This document shows, piece after piece, positions 25,701-36,609 of a DNA stretch of 64,000 nt (the stretch's first letter is position 1; every line of letters begins with the position of its first letter). A model generated the notes under the pieces. That model searched no databases. It had not been told where the DNA came from and was given only the letters and a program-made list of their open reading frames with translations. The stretch covers positions 248,001 to 312,000 of the forward strand of contig JAOTON010000041.1 in NCBI GenBank assembly GCA_034440635.1, given 5' to 3'. The translations under genes and the position numbers were made by a program. Origin of the DNA: Lepas anatifera (taxonomy: Eukaryota > Arthropoda > Thecostraca > Lepadidae).

Positions 25701-26345
25701 ATAATTGATGAATGTGTGCTTTTTGCACCATTCTGCCTGGTCTTTGGAGCGCTGGCTGTATGAGTTATTAGCTGCGACACTGGCGTAATGATCAGCAAAT
25801 TTATCCATGACTTCCTTAGGTTCGGTGATGGGTTGGCCAGCTAATTTTAGTTGAGGGAAAGGTCCACGGGGTGGTTGCTTCGCAGAGAAAGCTTTAATGG
25901 TTTTCCAAACTTGGGTGGTGGAAGTGAAGCGGTTGAATTTGGAGGCAAAAGAGTTGAAACTGTCCTTTTGAACCTGCTTGCACGTGTTTCGAAAGTGTTC
26001 TTTTGCTGCCCGAAGTGCGGATCGAGTAGGGCTGTGTGCCCTCCTCTCATATGCCTTGCGGGCTCTTATCATTTGAGCTTTGGCGTGTGCCGTCTCTGCG
26101 TTCCACCATGGGGCTCCGTTTTTCTTTCGGGGTCCTCTGGTTTTCGGTATTGCTACTTGTGCTGCTGAGCTTATGGCTCTTAGTATTAATTCAATGTCTG
26201 CCGAGTGTGGGTCACCTTCGGTGACCAGTGTGAGGTCGACCTCTGCCTCAAATTTTGTCCAGTCCGCTCGTTTTAGACTCCATTTTAGTCGGGCCTTTTA
26301 GTCCTCCTGACCTCTTAGGAATGAGAAACGTAATGGGGCTGGTAT
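22763..26345 (-). mobile_element. 5'-truncated LINE with RT and RNase H
   Basis: A minus-strand non-LTR retrotransposon. From 5' to 3' it has the last part of an endonuclease domain (about 26300-26345, phrase SPITFLIP, in another frame), reverse transcriptase, RNase H, a zinc-knuckle-like CGTC-x-H end and a 3' tail of degenerate ATTCTAA units (22763-22795). RT plus RNase H in one reading frame fits the I/Jockey-related superclade. The 5' half, including any ORF1, is missing, as is common for LINE copies. I saw no clear target duplication. Confidence 0.85.
23259..26297 (-). pseudogene. LINE polyprotein: reverse transcriptase + RNase H, one in-frame stop
   Basis: The frame is open from 26297 to a TAA at 24138-24140, then continues in the same frame to a TAA at 23259-23261. 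The first part contains RT motifs in order: YRPISLTS, FLDIKSAFDRV, GTPQGSVLSP and the catalytic LFADD. The second part is an RNase H with all four acidic residues visible: D in FTDGSK (24051-24053), E in TAEG (23952-23954), D in CSDSKS (23880-23882) and D in KADEQ (23730-23732). It ends with a CGTC...H...C cluster. The sole lesion between RT and RNase H is the TAA. A frame change around 26298 separates it from the endonuclease end. It is probably a young dead copy; readthrough is possible but unlikely. Confidence 0.85.
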
Positions 26346-27139
26346 GCTCTTTTTCCCTTGCACTTTCTGGGACATTTGATCTTCCCCATGTTCCGAGGAA
26401 TATTTTTAGCTGGATGATGTGATATTTAGCTCAGATGGATACAGACTGATCAATCTATGTAGATAGATGAACATCTGTGACATAATGTATTACCTAAATA
26501 TCAATAAAGCGGATTCCATTCGAAACATTGGTGATTAAAACATTGATCGAACAACATGACACTTATAACTTATAACAATAAGTACAAGCAAATCAGAGTC
26601 ACGTCGCCCGGGCTCATGAGATCAAAAGAGAAAATATTTAAGCATACAAACCAATTTTCTAACCAAAAAAATCGTAAGCCTTGAAAATTTCCAACATGTA
26701 GGTACCCAAAAATCAATGCCCGCAACATAGACCACCAAGTGTGTTCACATACCGAGCTAATCTAATAAGCTCATTATTCTCAAGTGCTTTGAACACAAAA
26801 CAAGTAACAGACACTTCACCCATACATTCACTCATATACACAGCATGTATCGCACACCTGTCATTCCTGAGTACAACAGCAGGCACTTTTAAACCACTAT
26901 CAATATCCTTACCACAACACAAGTGGCGCTATTTTTAATTAGTGTCTCGCGAGCCCTCCCCACCGACGCTGTAACTCGATGCCAGCGGCTGCCCTCGTGA
27001 CCTCTCTCACCTCTTTGCCCCGCAGGCATTTGTTCGCTGGCGGAGGCGGGCGCTGATTGGTGGAGATGCGTTCAATTGCATTGAGAGAAATTCAGAGGAT
27101 ATTTTTCAATTAAAATGATAATGTCTTAAAGTATGCAAC
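26346..27139. other. Noncoding stretch
   Basis: AT-rich, no gene recognised; a small GC-rich patch lies at 26940-27060. Confidence 0.5.
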
Positions 27140-28200
27140 AGGATATGTATATGTATATGTATTAATCACCAACAGGCACATACCCAATTATAGGTGATGT
27201 CAATGAAAGATAAAAATGCATAATCACCAACAGCCTACTCCTAAAACGCGCAAAAAAACATTTCTAACACAACGAGCACAGATAATCAATCTGGTCACTG
27301 ACCTATGAAAGCTGTTTGTAGAGTCGTAAAAGAGGCGATACACTTTTTAAGTCGTCCAATGGGATCCGTCAAAATATCGCAGGTTGGTGAGAAAGCTAAA
27401 AACTTATTAACAACGCGAGGAGCCCGCACAAACACACATGATTGTATCGTGCTCACTCGACCAAAAGGCACATTTAAGAAAGTTGCACTAGCATTCCTGG
27501 TAGTTCTAGATGGTACATGAAGCGAGAAACATTCCAAAAGATGAGATGATGCGATGAGGCCTCTAAAAACCTTGCTTGTGAATAAGATGTCATGTTGTAC
27601 ACGCCCTGCCAATAAAGTACGAACATCATTAAACTTCGTCAATTCCTCGTAGCCTAATGATGGACAGGCTGGGTCAACATGGTTCGCAAGCCACTTCAAA
27701 AACTTGTGTTGGATTCTTTCTACACGATCCAGGTGACATTTTGCGGCTCCAGCCCAAACCACTGAACATTACTCTAAAACTGACCGAATATTTGCATTAA
27801 AAGCCGCCAAAGCGGCCTTCTTATCCAGCTTACATCTAGGGGAGGCTGTCTGGAAGGTTCTGATTAATAAACCGAGTGATCTGTTTGCTTTGGATACCAT
27901 CGAGTTTATATGGTCGGAAAAGGTAAGCTTTTGGTCAAAAATGATTCCCAAATCTTTTATGGAAGAAACGTTCTCCAAAATTGTTCCGTTGATTTTATAA
28001 GTCGAATCAATGAGATTGCGTTTTAAAGAGATTTTGAAAGACTTGCATTTTGAGGCGTTTAGATTCATCTTCCAGGCAGCAGCCCACCTTGTTACTGCGT
28101 CCAGGTCTTTCTGTAACGTGTTAACGTCATTTTGGGATTTCACTTGATGGAATATTTTCAGATCGTCCGCGAAACGCAAACACTTGGTAAAAACTACGTG
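27140..28200 (-). pseudogene. 5'-truncated LINE reverse transcriptase
   Basis: The minus strand starts abruptly at about 28197 just before the catalytic LRFADDLKIF motif and runs through the RT thumb and C-terminal region to a TAA at 27295-27297. A single TAA at 27769-27771 interrupts the frame within the widely conserved phrase LE-Y-CSVVW, where it replaces the tyrosine. The tail near 27144-27162 is a short (ATATAC)n run. RT motifs upstream of FADD are missing through 5' truncation. The motif style fits a Jockey-like clade; family name uncertain. Non-functional. Confidence 0.85.
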
Positions 28201-28250
28201 TAAGTATGTCTACTACGTCTAACTACGTCTAACTACGTGTACGTGTATCT
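28192..28250. repeat. Short (CTAACTACGT)n repeat
   Basis: Several imperfect copies of a 10-bp CTAACTACGT unit directly abut the 5' truncation point of the LINE. This could be filler formed at integration or a pre-existing repeat. Confidence 0.75.
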
Positions 28251-29030
28251 ATGTATTTAAAATCACTTTTCCACAAATCATTAGCAATGTTTTGTACTCT
28301 GTCGGCTTGATTATCTACTCCACTATCCAATGCTGCTTTCCAGTACAGGCGAGGCGGCGGCAGAGTCGGCACAGACCAGCGGCCGACCGAGTTCGATGAG
28401 GTCAGGGGCTTTGTTATGGGTTTCGGCAGGGCGGGGGGGAGAGCGGTCCGGCCCAAAGATAGCCTACAGGAAGGGAGGAGGGGAGGGGTGTTTTGCGTGA
28501 GAACTAATACTTATCGGACGAGTAAAAGTGACGATTTATAGAAAGGACTACGGAAGTACTACAAAAAATAAATCGAATAAAGTGGAGCTAGTGCTGTATC
28601 ACTCCATTTTGAATGGTTGCAAAGGTGCAACACTTTAGTTGGGACCCAAAACCGTAGTCAGAGAAATTAGCACGTGGTAAAAAAGTTTAGGAGAATCCCG
28701 GTGAACTAGAGTATTTATACTAATCTCCTTAGAAACGGAAACTCCTACCGATTCAGGTGTAAATATGCCATTCGATATAGCGTGGTATCATAATATGGTG
28801 GCAACGTTTTCACCTCTGCGCATTGAGGAAAGTCATTTCAGCTTTCGTTGGAATCCGTAAGCCGTTTTCATTTGAGGAAACCCCATTTATCCCGGTAGTA
28901 AAAACGGAGCTGCATTGAGAACAGAAAATATTTCCTGACATCTGTTGCAAGCCTCTCTAATATTTTATCGTGCTTGAACTGCTTTACCGTGGAAATAAAA
29001 ACTGTATGGTGAAACCAAAAGCCATAGGGA
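28251..29030. other. Noncoding stretch
   Basis: No gene recognised; a GC-rich patch lies at 28340-28490. Confidence 0.5.
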
Positions 29031-30500
29031 CAGGGGCGCAAGTTTCCATATATTTGGGGGGCTCGAGCCCCCCCCATGCTCGGAGAAGCCCCCCAATGAC
29101 CCGACGAGCCCCCCAATCCCAAGTTGCGGGCCCCTGCGGACACAGCCGTGCCCCTGCCACGATTCCGGGCCCCAGTGGTCTACTTGGGCTAGCTTTGGCT
29201 GAGACCAGGCTCCGTGGCATATTTGCGGGTCCCCTGTGCGCCACCCTTAACCTCGGTGTCCGCAACCCCGGGCCCCTGACGATATTTTCAGGCCCACTTT
29301 GACTGTAGTCGGGTCCCTAATTCCGGCAGTCTCGGGCCTCCTGTCATCCAACCGGGCCCTGTGTGATCAACCCGGGCCCCCTGTGGACTGCAACCGGGCC
29401 CCCTGTAATCCACCCGGGCCCCCTATGACTGCAACCGGGCCCCTGTAATCCACCCGGGCCCCCTGTGACTGCAACTGGGCCCCCTGTGACTGCAACCGGG
29501 CCCTCTGTGATCCAGCCGGGCTCCCTGTAATGACAACACCGGGCCATCTATGATCCACCCGGGCCCCCTGTGACTGAAACCGGGCCCCTGTCATCCACCC
29601 GGCCCCCTGTGACTGCAACTGGGCCATCTGTGGTCCACCCGGGGCACCTGTGACTGCCACCGGCCCCCTATGATCCACCCAGTCCCCTGTGACTGCGACC
29701 AGGCCCCCTGTGATCCACCCGGGCTCCCTGTGACTGCAACAGGGCCCCATGTGATCCACCTGGGCCCCTGTAATTACAACCGGGCCCCTATGATCCACCC
29801 GGGCCTCCTGTGACTGCAACTGAGCCCCCCTGTAATCCACCTAGGGCCCCCTGTGATCCACCCGGGCCCCATGTGATCCATCCTGGGCCCCCTGTGATCC
29901 ACACGGGCCCTCTTTGACTGCAACCGGGCCCCCTGAGATCCACCCGGGCCCCCTGTGACTGCAAACGGATTCCCTGTGGTCCAACCGGGCCGCCTGTGAC
30001 TGCAACCGGGCCCCCTGTAATCCACCCGGGCCCCCTGTGACTGCAACCGGGCCCCATGTGATCCACCCGGGCCCCCTGTGATCCACACGGGCCCTCTTTG
30101 ACTGCAATCGGGCCCCTGAGAGCCACCCGGGCCCCCTGTGACTGCGAACGGATTCCCTGTGGTCCAACCGGGCCACCTGTGACTGCAACCGGGCCCCTGG
30201 AATCCACACGGCCCCCTGTTATCCACCTGGGCCCCCTGTGACTGCAACCGGGACCTGTGACTGCAACCGGGCTCCCTGTGGTCCAGGAGGTGCGGGTCCT
30301 CTAATGCCACGGACGGGCCCTTGCCATGAGTGCGGGGCCCCGAGGTCTATCTGGTCTGCCCGGGCCCTTTGTAGGTGGTCTGGGCTTTTTGTAGTGTGCC
30401 TGGGTCCTGTGTGGTCCGTCCAGGCCCCTGTGGTCTGCCCGGCCCCCTGCAATTTGCCCGGGCCCCTATGGTTTGGCCGTGTCCCTGTGGTCTGCAAGGA
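29031..30500. repeat. GC-rich 20-21-bp minisatellite array
   Basis: From about 29340 to 30280 two related units alternate: GGGCCCCCTGTGATCCACCC (20 bp) and GGGCCCCCTGTGACTGCAACC (21 bp), forming an approximately 41-bp dimer. More diverged GGGCCCC units flank both sides. A perfect copy of a longer block is visible between about 29880-30000 and 30060-30180. The left margin (29031) starts CAGGGGCGCAAG, which resembles a transposon end, but no right partner was found. Gly-Pro-rich open frames across both strands are artefacts. Confidence 0.9.
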
Positions 30501-30507
30501 ACCACAG

Positions 30508-30662
30508 CACTAGCGGATCCTAGGGGAGGCAAACGGGGCAATCCCCCAAATCCCCCGATTTTGCCGATTTTTACGGATTTTCTTCAAACAAAAACCAGAT
30601 GTTTTTCACAATTTGGGGCCCCGTGGCCCCCTCCCCCCACCATCGACCTGAATCCACCCCTG
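30508..30662. mobile_element. Small hAT-like MITE within the array
   Basis: It starts CACTAGCGGATCC and its right end complements to CAGGGGTGGATTCAGG, with G-runs and C-runs just inside. It resembles the relic at 21072-21212. No clear target duplication. Confidence 0.5.
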
Positions 30663-32115
30663 AATCCACTCCTCCCACTTCTCTGTATCCGGGAACCCGT
30701 GCTATAATTTCAGGCTCCCTCTGGGCTACCCAGGCCTCCTCTGGCTCTAGCCGGGCTCCTTGCCTTGCTTACGACCCCCGTAGTTCACCATCCCCCACCA
30801 TGCGCAGCCGGGCCCCTTCCGATAAGTACTGGTTTAATAAATTGGCATGTTTGTTATTTTGGCATCTCTCTGTCGGCACTACTTTTCTTCATTGATATAT
30901 TTCTAGGCCTTTTTGTCAGAAATGTGCATGAAGTTTTCCTTTTTGTTAGTTCTAGTGTAATTTTCAATACAGACAAATTTAAGACTCTTAAATTTGTCTG
31001 TCAAAAAGTGTACCATATCTTGTCGTAAAATCTGGGTAAAAAATGTGCGTCCGCCGGCGAATGGTAGCCTCTTAATTTCCCAGGCTTGTCAGCGCAACGC
31101 AAAGAAAGCTAAGGACTCTATTACGAAGGCTAAGGCATGCTCCACTAACCGTGTCTCTACTAACCGTGGCATGCTCCTGGCCCTCTTGTCGTATTCGCAG
31201 AGGCGAATGATTTGCACCAAAGCAATAGAGACACTATTTGCACAGTTTGCTTTTAACAGTAAAATTGGCATGTTTATGATTCAATCGGCTTGTGTCTACT
31301 CTCGAAAAGTTTCGTTAGGCTCTAATTTGGATTTTACGTTTGGGCTTTTCGTGTCAATTCAAATCGTACTCCGATGCACGGTGTTGAATGGCAAGTGAAG
31401 TGATTATTTGCTATTAGCTGCTGTCGGCCCGAATCCCTCATGAGTGATGATCCCCTGTCCGGCTCCCCTGATGGCTAAATACCAAGACTTGAAGAATCTT
31501 GTGCCCCCTATGGCCGCCAGTGACGTATCTAGAATTTGGGTAAGGGGAGGGCGGGGGACAAAGCCTCAGGGGGCAGGGTGGCACTTGACACCCAAAGGGC
31601 GACCAATCGTCGCATCCTGTGGGAGGGGAGGGTTTGGGGGCAGAATTTCGTCCTCAGAAGCTCTTGGGCTTAAGGGGTGGCTGCCCCATTCGCCCCCCCT
31701 GGTGGCCGCAGCCGGGTCCCTACTCCCAGTAGTTAATACCCTGTGGATGCGGACGGGCCTACCATGGATGCGGTTCGTGTAATTGCAACCAGCCCCTTCC
31801 ATGCTTGCCATGCGGGCCCCTGTGGTATCCCGGGCCCTATTGGTCTGACCGGGCCCCCTGTGGTCTGTCGGGGCCTCTGTGGCCTGCCCGGGTCCCTTGT
31901 GCTCCGCTCGGGCCGCTTGTGGTCTAAGAATATCGTGCAGAAACTGAAGCTGTTGTGTTAGTCGCGTATTTGCAGGAGTTCTTTATTTTTTTTAGCAGTT
32001 TCGTGCCCCAGGTGGTGTATCCGTTCTGCCTGTTGCCGAAACCTGTCCCCTGCCGTGCTTGCGGGCCCCCTGTGGTTTTCCGGGCAACGTGCGGCCGGTC
32101 CCATGCCTCCTGGAA
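30663..32115. repeat. Scattered GGGCCCC repeat units and a hAT-like left end
   Basis: Short blocks of the same type of GC-rich unit occur at about 30690-30830, 31780-31925 and 32040-32110, separated by ordinary AT-rich DNA (30830-31500). At 31518 a sequence CAGTGACGTATCTAG followed by G-runs resembles the left end of the 6.1-kb hAT-like element, but I found no right end or duplication. The 134-codon open frame at 30994-31398 shows no domain. Confidence 0.55.
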
Positions 32116-32999
32116 CATTCGGGGAGAGATGGATGGGGCGTGAAAAATGTTAGGCCCCCATTCCTTTTGTACTGATCCTATATGAGGATTGTAAAGGGAA
32201 ATGGGCAGTACCACCTATTCATAGTACCCCTTGACCGGTACCCAGTGTTGTAAAATGTCTTTGAACTTGCAAGGTGAATGGATCAGAAAAAGGTGTCTTG
32301 ATCATGTGACATAAATATCAGTAGGTTCGATTTCCCTGCTGATAAAGGAATTTCGCGCTCCGATCTCTACCTTCCATTTGTATCAAATTATTCGTGATGA
32401 TGCGATTTCGTTCCAGGTGTGAATGTTACAATGGTTGGACGGTAAAAACATAAGTCGGGTGCACAAAAGCGTAAAACAAAGAACATTCATGACCAAGAGG
32501 CTGCTCTGGCAAAACTACCCAAACTTCCCTCATTTTTCAGGTAACCCATGAATCTAGAATCGTCTTGCTAATTTTGCGAACTGTTATAAAATGACCTCGA
32601 TCATATTTGCATTTAATCTCTAGCAACGTACGCGTCCACTTGATCTATCGATCACCTTTATCTATCGACTGCAAAAAATTAAAACCCCAATTTAAAACTA
32701 ACTCGGAAAAGTGCAATGTATATAGTTGCCAGAAAAACGGTCAAGTAAGGCTGCAATTCCAATCCCTCTTTTCCTGATCATTTCCTTCCTCGGCCAGGCC
32801 ACCAGCCGGATCCCGTTTGCTAAAAGACCCTCCAGCATCCATCCCCCTGCGTCGTGCGGGGCTGATCCCATTGTACCTCCGGGGAGAGCATCCACGTGGA
32901 CGACGAAGACGGTAAGTAGACACCTACTTGTCCAATATCCTTACATACTTTGGCAGCTCGTTGAAAAGATTGGGTCTTCTGACTACACTGAGAGAAATT
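32116..32999. other. Mostly noncoding; one speculative exon
   Basis: A plus-strand segment, 32726-32911, could be an exon: a pyrimidine/AG acceptor-like site precedes it, it encodes a hydrophobic stretch (PLFLIISFL) and it ends at a good donor, ACG then GTAAGT (32912-32917). It has no ATG of its own and no partner exon I can identify. Nothing else here looks coding. Confidence 0.25.
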
Positions 33000-33320
33000 T
33001 TGACTCCGGAAAGAAGAGTTTACTCCCCGGAGCGGCGTAATGTGACCCTGTAAAAATGTCCTATCTTTTCCGGTGTTCATCGATACCGCAGAGGAGATTC
33101 ACCAGGACTAAGGGGGTCACATGACTCTTTAAAGACGGGTCACTTGACTCGCCAAATAACCATGGGACCCACCGATTCGGGGTCAGTTGAACCTTCATTT
33201 ACGTACGATGTGACCCTCCAAAACAGGGTCAGGTGACCCTTTATAGGAGGGTCATACAAAATGCCCTGGAAAGGACAATTTAAAGAAATCGCTTCGAGGA
33301 CTAGCAGCAAAAGAACACAC
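33000..33320. repeat. GGGTCAC/GTGACCC-rich segment
   Basis: The motif GGGTCAC or its complement GTGACCC occurs repeatedly at 20-40-bp spacing between about 33045 and 33255, often in inverted pairs. The left flank GAGAGAAATTTTGACTC resembles the end of a similar segment at 40770-40795. Likely a MITE interior or a mobile-element relic; boundaries uncertain. Confidence 0.45.
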
Positions 33321-33395
33321 ACGTTTGTAGCGTTTTATTACCGTCAGGCAAACAATTTCGACAAATTTACGAAACATACAATAATCCAAGCAAAC

Positions 33396-34591
33396 TTAAC
33401 ACGCGCACCGCTGGGGTCCCTTGCATGACGCACCCCGCTGGGTGGGGGGCGAAAAACGCCCCCCCTCCGTATCTAATTTCCCACGAAAGCTAAAGGAAAC
33501 TTACGGGCGGCATTCGAAAGCTCTTGACAAGACAAAGAGATTGTATACGAATAATTTTTATGTCAGGTCAATATTGAGGTCGCATAGGTCAAGAAGGTTC
33601 CATAAGCTTACAAAGGCAGTGTACGTTTTTTCTCTAGATCGATGGGGGTGTTTTTCCCCCTCCGTACTCATTTCCCGAGCTAGGGAATTACGCGTGAAGC
33701 TCTTGACAAGACGAAGAGATTGTATACGAAGAATTTTTATGTCAGGTCAATATTGAGGTGAGCAAAGGTCAAAGAAGGTTCCATAAGCTTACAACAGAGA
33801 AGTGTACGTTTCTCTCTCTAGATTTGCCCTCAGGGGAGATAGAGCAAATATTTATGCATCGCTGGATTTCTCTCATGGTGGCAAATCCAATGATGTATAA
33901 TATGACCTTCCTAGGTCAAATAGTAAAAATGACCTGGACTCGAGCTAGGTCAAGGTCACAGAGTGACGTGGTATGGTCATGTTGCATATCAATCGACTCC
34001 CCGTGACAATATAAGAACAGTGAAAGCAAAATAGGAGCTTTATCTCAATTCAGTGAGAAGTTATTGGCAAAACAATCAATCTATGTTCTCGTGACCTGAC
34101 ATGACCTTTGAGAGGTCAGATGCTCAAAAACTCAACTTTATGGTCATGATCGTGGTAAGAATAGATGGTTTGAGTATTTTCGGTTTTATCTATCTAGTAT
34201 TTACTGCAAACGAGCCAATTGTATTTTTCCCTATAGACATAATGTAGTGACCAAAAAATTGACCCACCTTAGGTCAATAATATCGAAATTCCGAGATAGC
34301 AGATTTGTAGACCCTGATAACCTCATCATATTGTAGAAGTTTCAAACTGATCGGTTCGCTGATGTTCCCTTGGCGCTGCTTCAAACTCGTGAATTTAGGT
34401 TTTGAGGTCGGGTCACTTGACCTTTAATAGCTCCTTGACCTGACACGACCTTAACTCAAAAATTTTGTCAGATGTGTAAAATTAATCAGGGATAAAGCAC
34501 TGTAAGTTTCGTTGTTCTGCATCTCTTCGTTTTTGCGTTATCTGGGGGAAACCAGGAGGGGGCGATTTCGCCCCCAGCGGTGCGCGTGTAA
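33396..34591. mobile_element. TTAA-type element, AGGTCA-rich (subfamily F, copy 1)
   Basis: It starts TTAACACGCGCACCGCTGGGG and ends CCCCAGCGGTGCGCGTGTAA, so the inverted ends are nearly perfect. The right TTAA has decayed to GTAA (34588-34591). Each end has a hairpin: GGGGGCG around AAAA at the left and GGGGGCG around TTT at the right. The interior holds many AGGTCA/TGACCT hexamers and is closely similar to copy 2 (36610-37630). An internal segment (about 33640-33790) repeats 33480-33610. No coding capacity. Confidence 0.75.
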
Positions 34592-35039
34592 ACTATAGTT
34601 ATCCTGGCCGGGCAACTGAACTACACACTAAGCAATCGCTGGGCAGACCTTGACGGAATCGTAAGTCCCCTGAACAGAATTGTTCTTACCGGGTAAGTGC
34701 GCACTTCGAGTGGGGCTGGCCAATGCCGACCGAAAATCACATTATTATCACGTTACAACAGCCTATCACAATGTCAACTTGCAGGAAATACACGCCGTAC
34801 CCATTGCAGCGAGACAACGTCCAAATACACATCTTCCAGCGGGTCATTAGCGTCTCTCGGCGGGAATGCGCGGCCACCGCCGGAGGGTGGCTGGTCTGAG
34901 ATCAGCTCAGATACCGGTAACGGCCGCGTACGGCACACTCGTATGGCAAGGGACGGTCACGCAGGGACATAAAAGTAGCACAAAACAAGTTATTCGTCAA
35001 AGTATTCACTCAATTTGAACCACATCACAGCTTCTTAAA
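34592..35039. other. Noncoding stretch
   Basis: No gene recognised. A GC-richer segment lies at 34780-34960. Confidence 0.45.
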
Positions 35040-35170
35040 AGCTTCTGCTCGGGATCCGTGGTATGAACCCCTCGAACACGGCCTGCCTCTCCACGTACAT
35101 CCGGCCGTTCCAAATGCAGATACAGTACTGTCGGTTTAAATTTCCACTCCTGGATGAAGTCACCCACACC
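35040..35170 (-). repeat. Diverged duplicate of part of the adjacent decayed gene
   Basis: The minus strand here aligns with the first part of the 35188-35620 pseudogene: both carry GA(C)-TTCATCCA...GGAACGGCC-GATGTACGT and then AGGCAGGC-GTG...CACGGATCC. This copy lacks an open frame across the shared part. It implies a local tandem duplication of exon sequence. Confidence 0.65.
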
Positions 35171-35187
35171 AGTTTAGCCTTATGAGG

Positions 35188-35620
35188 TCAGCAATACAGT
35201 TTTATGGAAAGCACCAAAGCATAAAACCCCCACCCTATCCCTACCCCTAACCCTTTAGAACACTGTTCTTCCACAGAACTGGCAGTTTCCATTCCCTCAC
35301 GCAGGATGGCATGGATCGCCTTCCTGTTCTTCAGGACAAAGCCCTCGGCGTCACCCTTGTCCTTGAATACAACCGGCACTAAGAAATCGCTGATGCGTTT
35401 GAGACTTCCCGCGCACCACTGATTGAAAACCAGAAGAACTGCACCCCATAGGAACGCCTTCTCAGGATCCGTTGTCGGGACAGCAATCACAGCCTGCCAT
35501 CGACGTACATCTGGCCGTTCCAGGTGCTGGGTCCATATTGGTGTTCAGGTTCGGCATTCCCTTGGATGACGTCATTCAGATCAGCGCGGAGGAGGCGCAC
35601 CATGTCCGTGACTGCAGTCT
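35188..35620 (-). pseudogene. Decayed gene of unknown function, exon remnant
   Basis: The minus strand has an acceptor-like site (TTTCCGCAG) at 35630-35621, then a frame starting about 35618 with the phrase DMVRLLRADLNDV and ending GQMYVDGRL at a stop. A second, better-looking frame continues from about 35495 to 35190 with PEKAFLWGAVLLVFNQW and DFLVPVVFKDKGDAEGF. Alignment with the duplicate at 35040-35170 shows one base missing here just before AGGCAGGC, which accounts for the frame change. The residues look protein-like rather than random, but I do not recognise the family. No other exons were found, so I treat it as a fragment; source (host gene or integrated foreign DNA) is unknown. Confidence 0.5.
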
Positions 35621-35639
35621 CTGCGGAAATGTAATTGCA

Positions 35640-36609
35640 TCACTCAATTTGTAAAGCAAATGTGTTGTCGAGAAGGCTCGCGCGGTAACATTTTCCTGTT
35701 TATACAAACACATTTAATCATTTTTTTGCACCGTAAAATCGAATATCGCGGGATATTCTTCACAAGAAGCACTGGCAGTTAAGACAATTCATCCAATGTT
35801 AGGGTACCAGGGTGGATGAAACCATTGCAGGGTGACAAGGAATTATACAGAATGTTTGTTATGTCTTATAACTCAATACAACGAGGTACATTGAGCTGCA
35901 AAACGCAGAAGTCTGACGATACCTGGTCCAATGTATCGAAAATCTTGTTCAATATTCAATAGCTCTAAACAAGCGATTCCTCTAATCGTGGCGAATCAAA
36001 TGATGTAAAATATGGTACCTTATTTCAAATTGTAAAAATATCACGACATTGACCTACGTCAGGGTCACAGGGTGGCCTGGTATGGTCATGTTGCATATTC
36101 TACCGGAACCACAGCGGCATGACCTACTTCATGACCTCATTAACCCCATTCAAAGTTCACATCACAATACAAATCATTTCAGATGTTTGGCGTGTACCCA
36201 GCAAGGGTTTCACACTGAAGTCAAGAAATAAAACAGAAGTTCTTGAAACAAAATACAGTTGGAAAAAAATTATCAAGCTGGTTCAAACTCCACCATAGGT
36301 CAAAAATTATGTTTTTTCGGAAAAGTTTCATACGGATTTTTTCTCATATGAAACTTTCCAGGCATTGCCCAATTCGTCCGGGCGATAATTTTAATCGCGA
36401 GCGAGGCGGACACACCAGTGCAAAGAAATATAACACAACTTAGAAACATGATATACCACCGCGCAAGGGATAGTAGATCATGAACGGCTGCATATTACTC
36501 AAGTTCCCTGCTCTAGTCTATATGAGATATCGGTTTCTTCCCGACACTGGTACTCCCAAAAAGCTCAAAGTTCGCGTATCTAAGGCACTCACTCAAATTA
36601 CACGCTCCA
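35640..36609. other. Noncoding stretch with AGGTCA-element fragment
   Basis: About 35985-36140 is a diverged fragment of the subfamily F interior (GATGTAAAATATG..., CAGGGTCACAGGGTGGCCTGGTATGG). The remainder shows no gene. Confidence 0.5.

Noticed and set aside
25344..26301. Plus-strand open frames opposite the LINE
   Set aside because: Antisense shadows of the minus-strand reverse transcriptase.
29344..30513. Long Gly/Pro-rich open frames on both strands resembling collagen
   Set aside because: Produced by the GC-rich 20-21-bp array; frames overlap on both strands and shift with unit length.
30994..31398. 134-codon plus-strand frame
   Set aside because: No domain, no splice evidence, and it lies in a repeat-rich area.
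31518..32115. A second large hAT-like element starting at 31518
   Set aside because: Only a left-end-like sequence is visible; no right end or 8-bp duplication was found.
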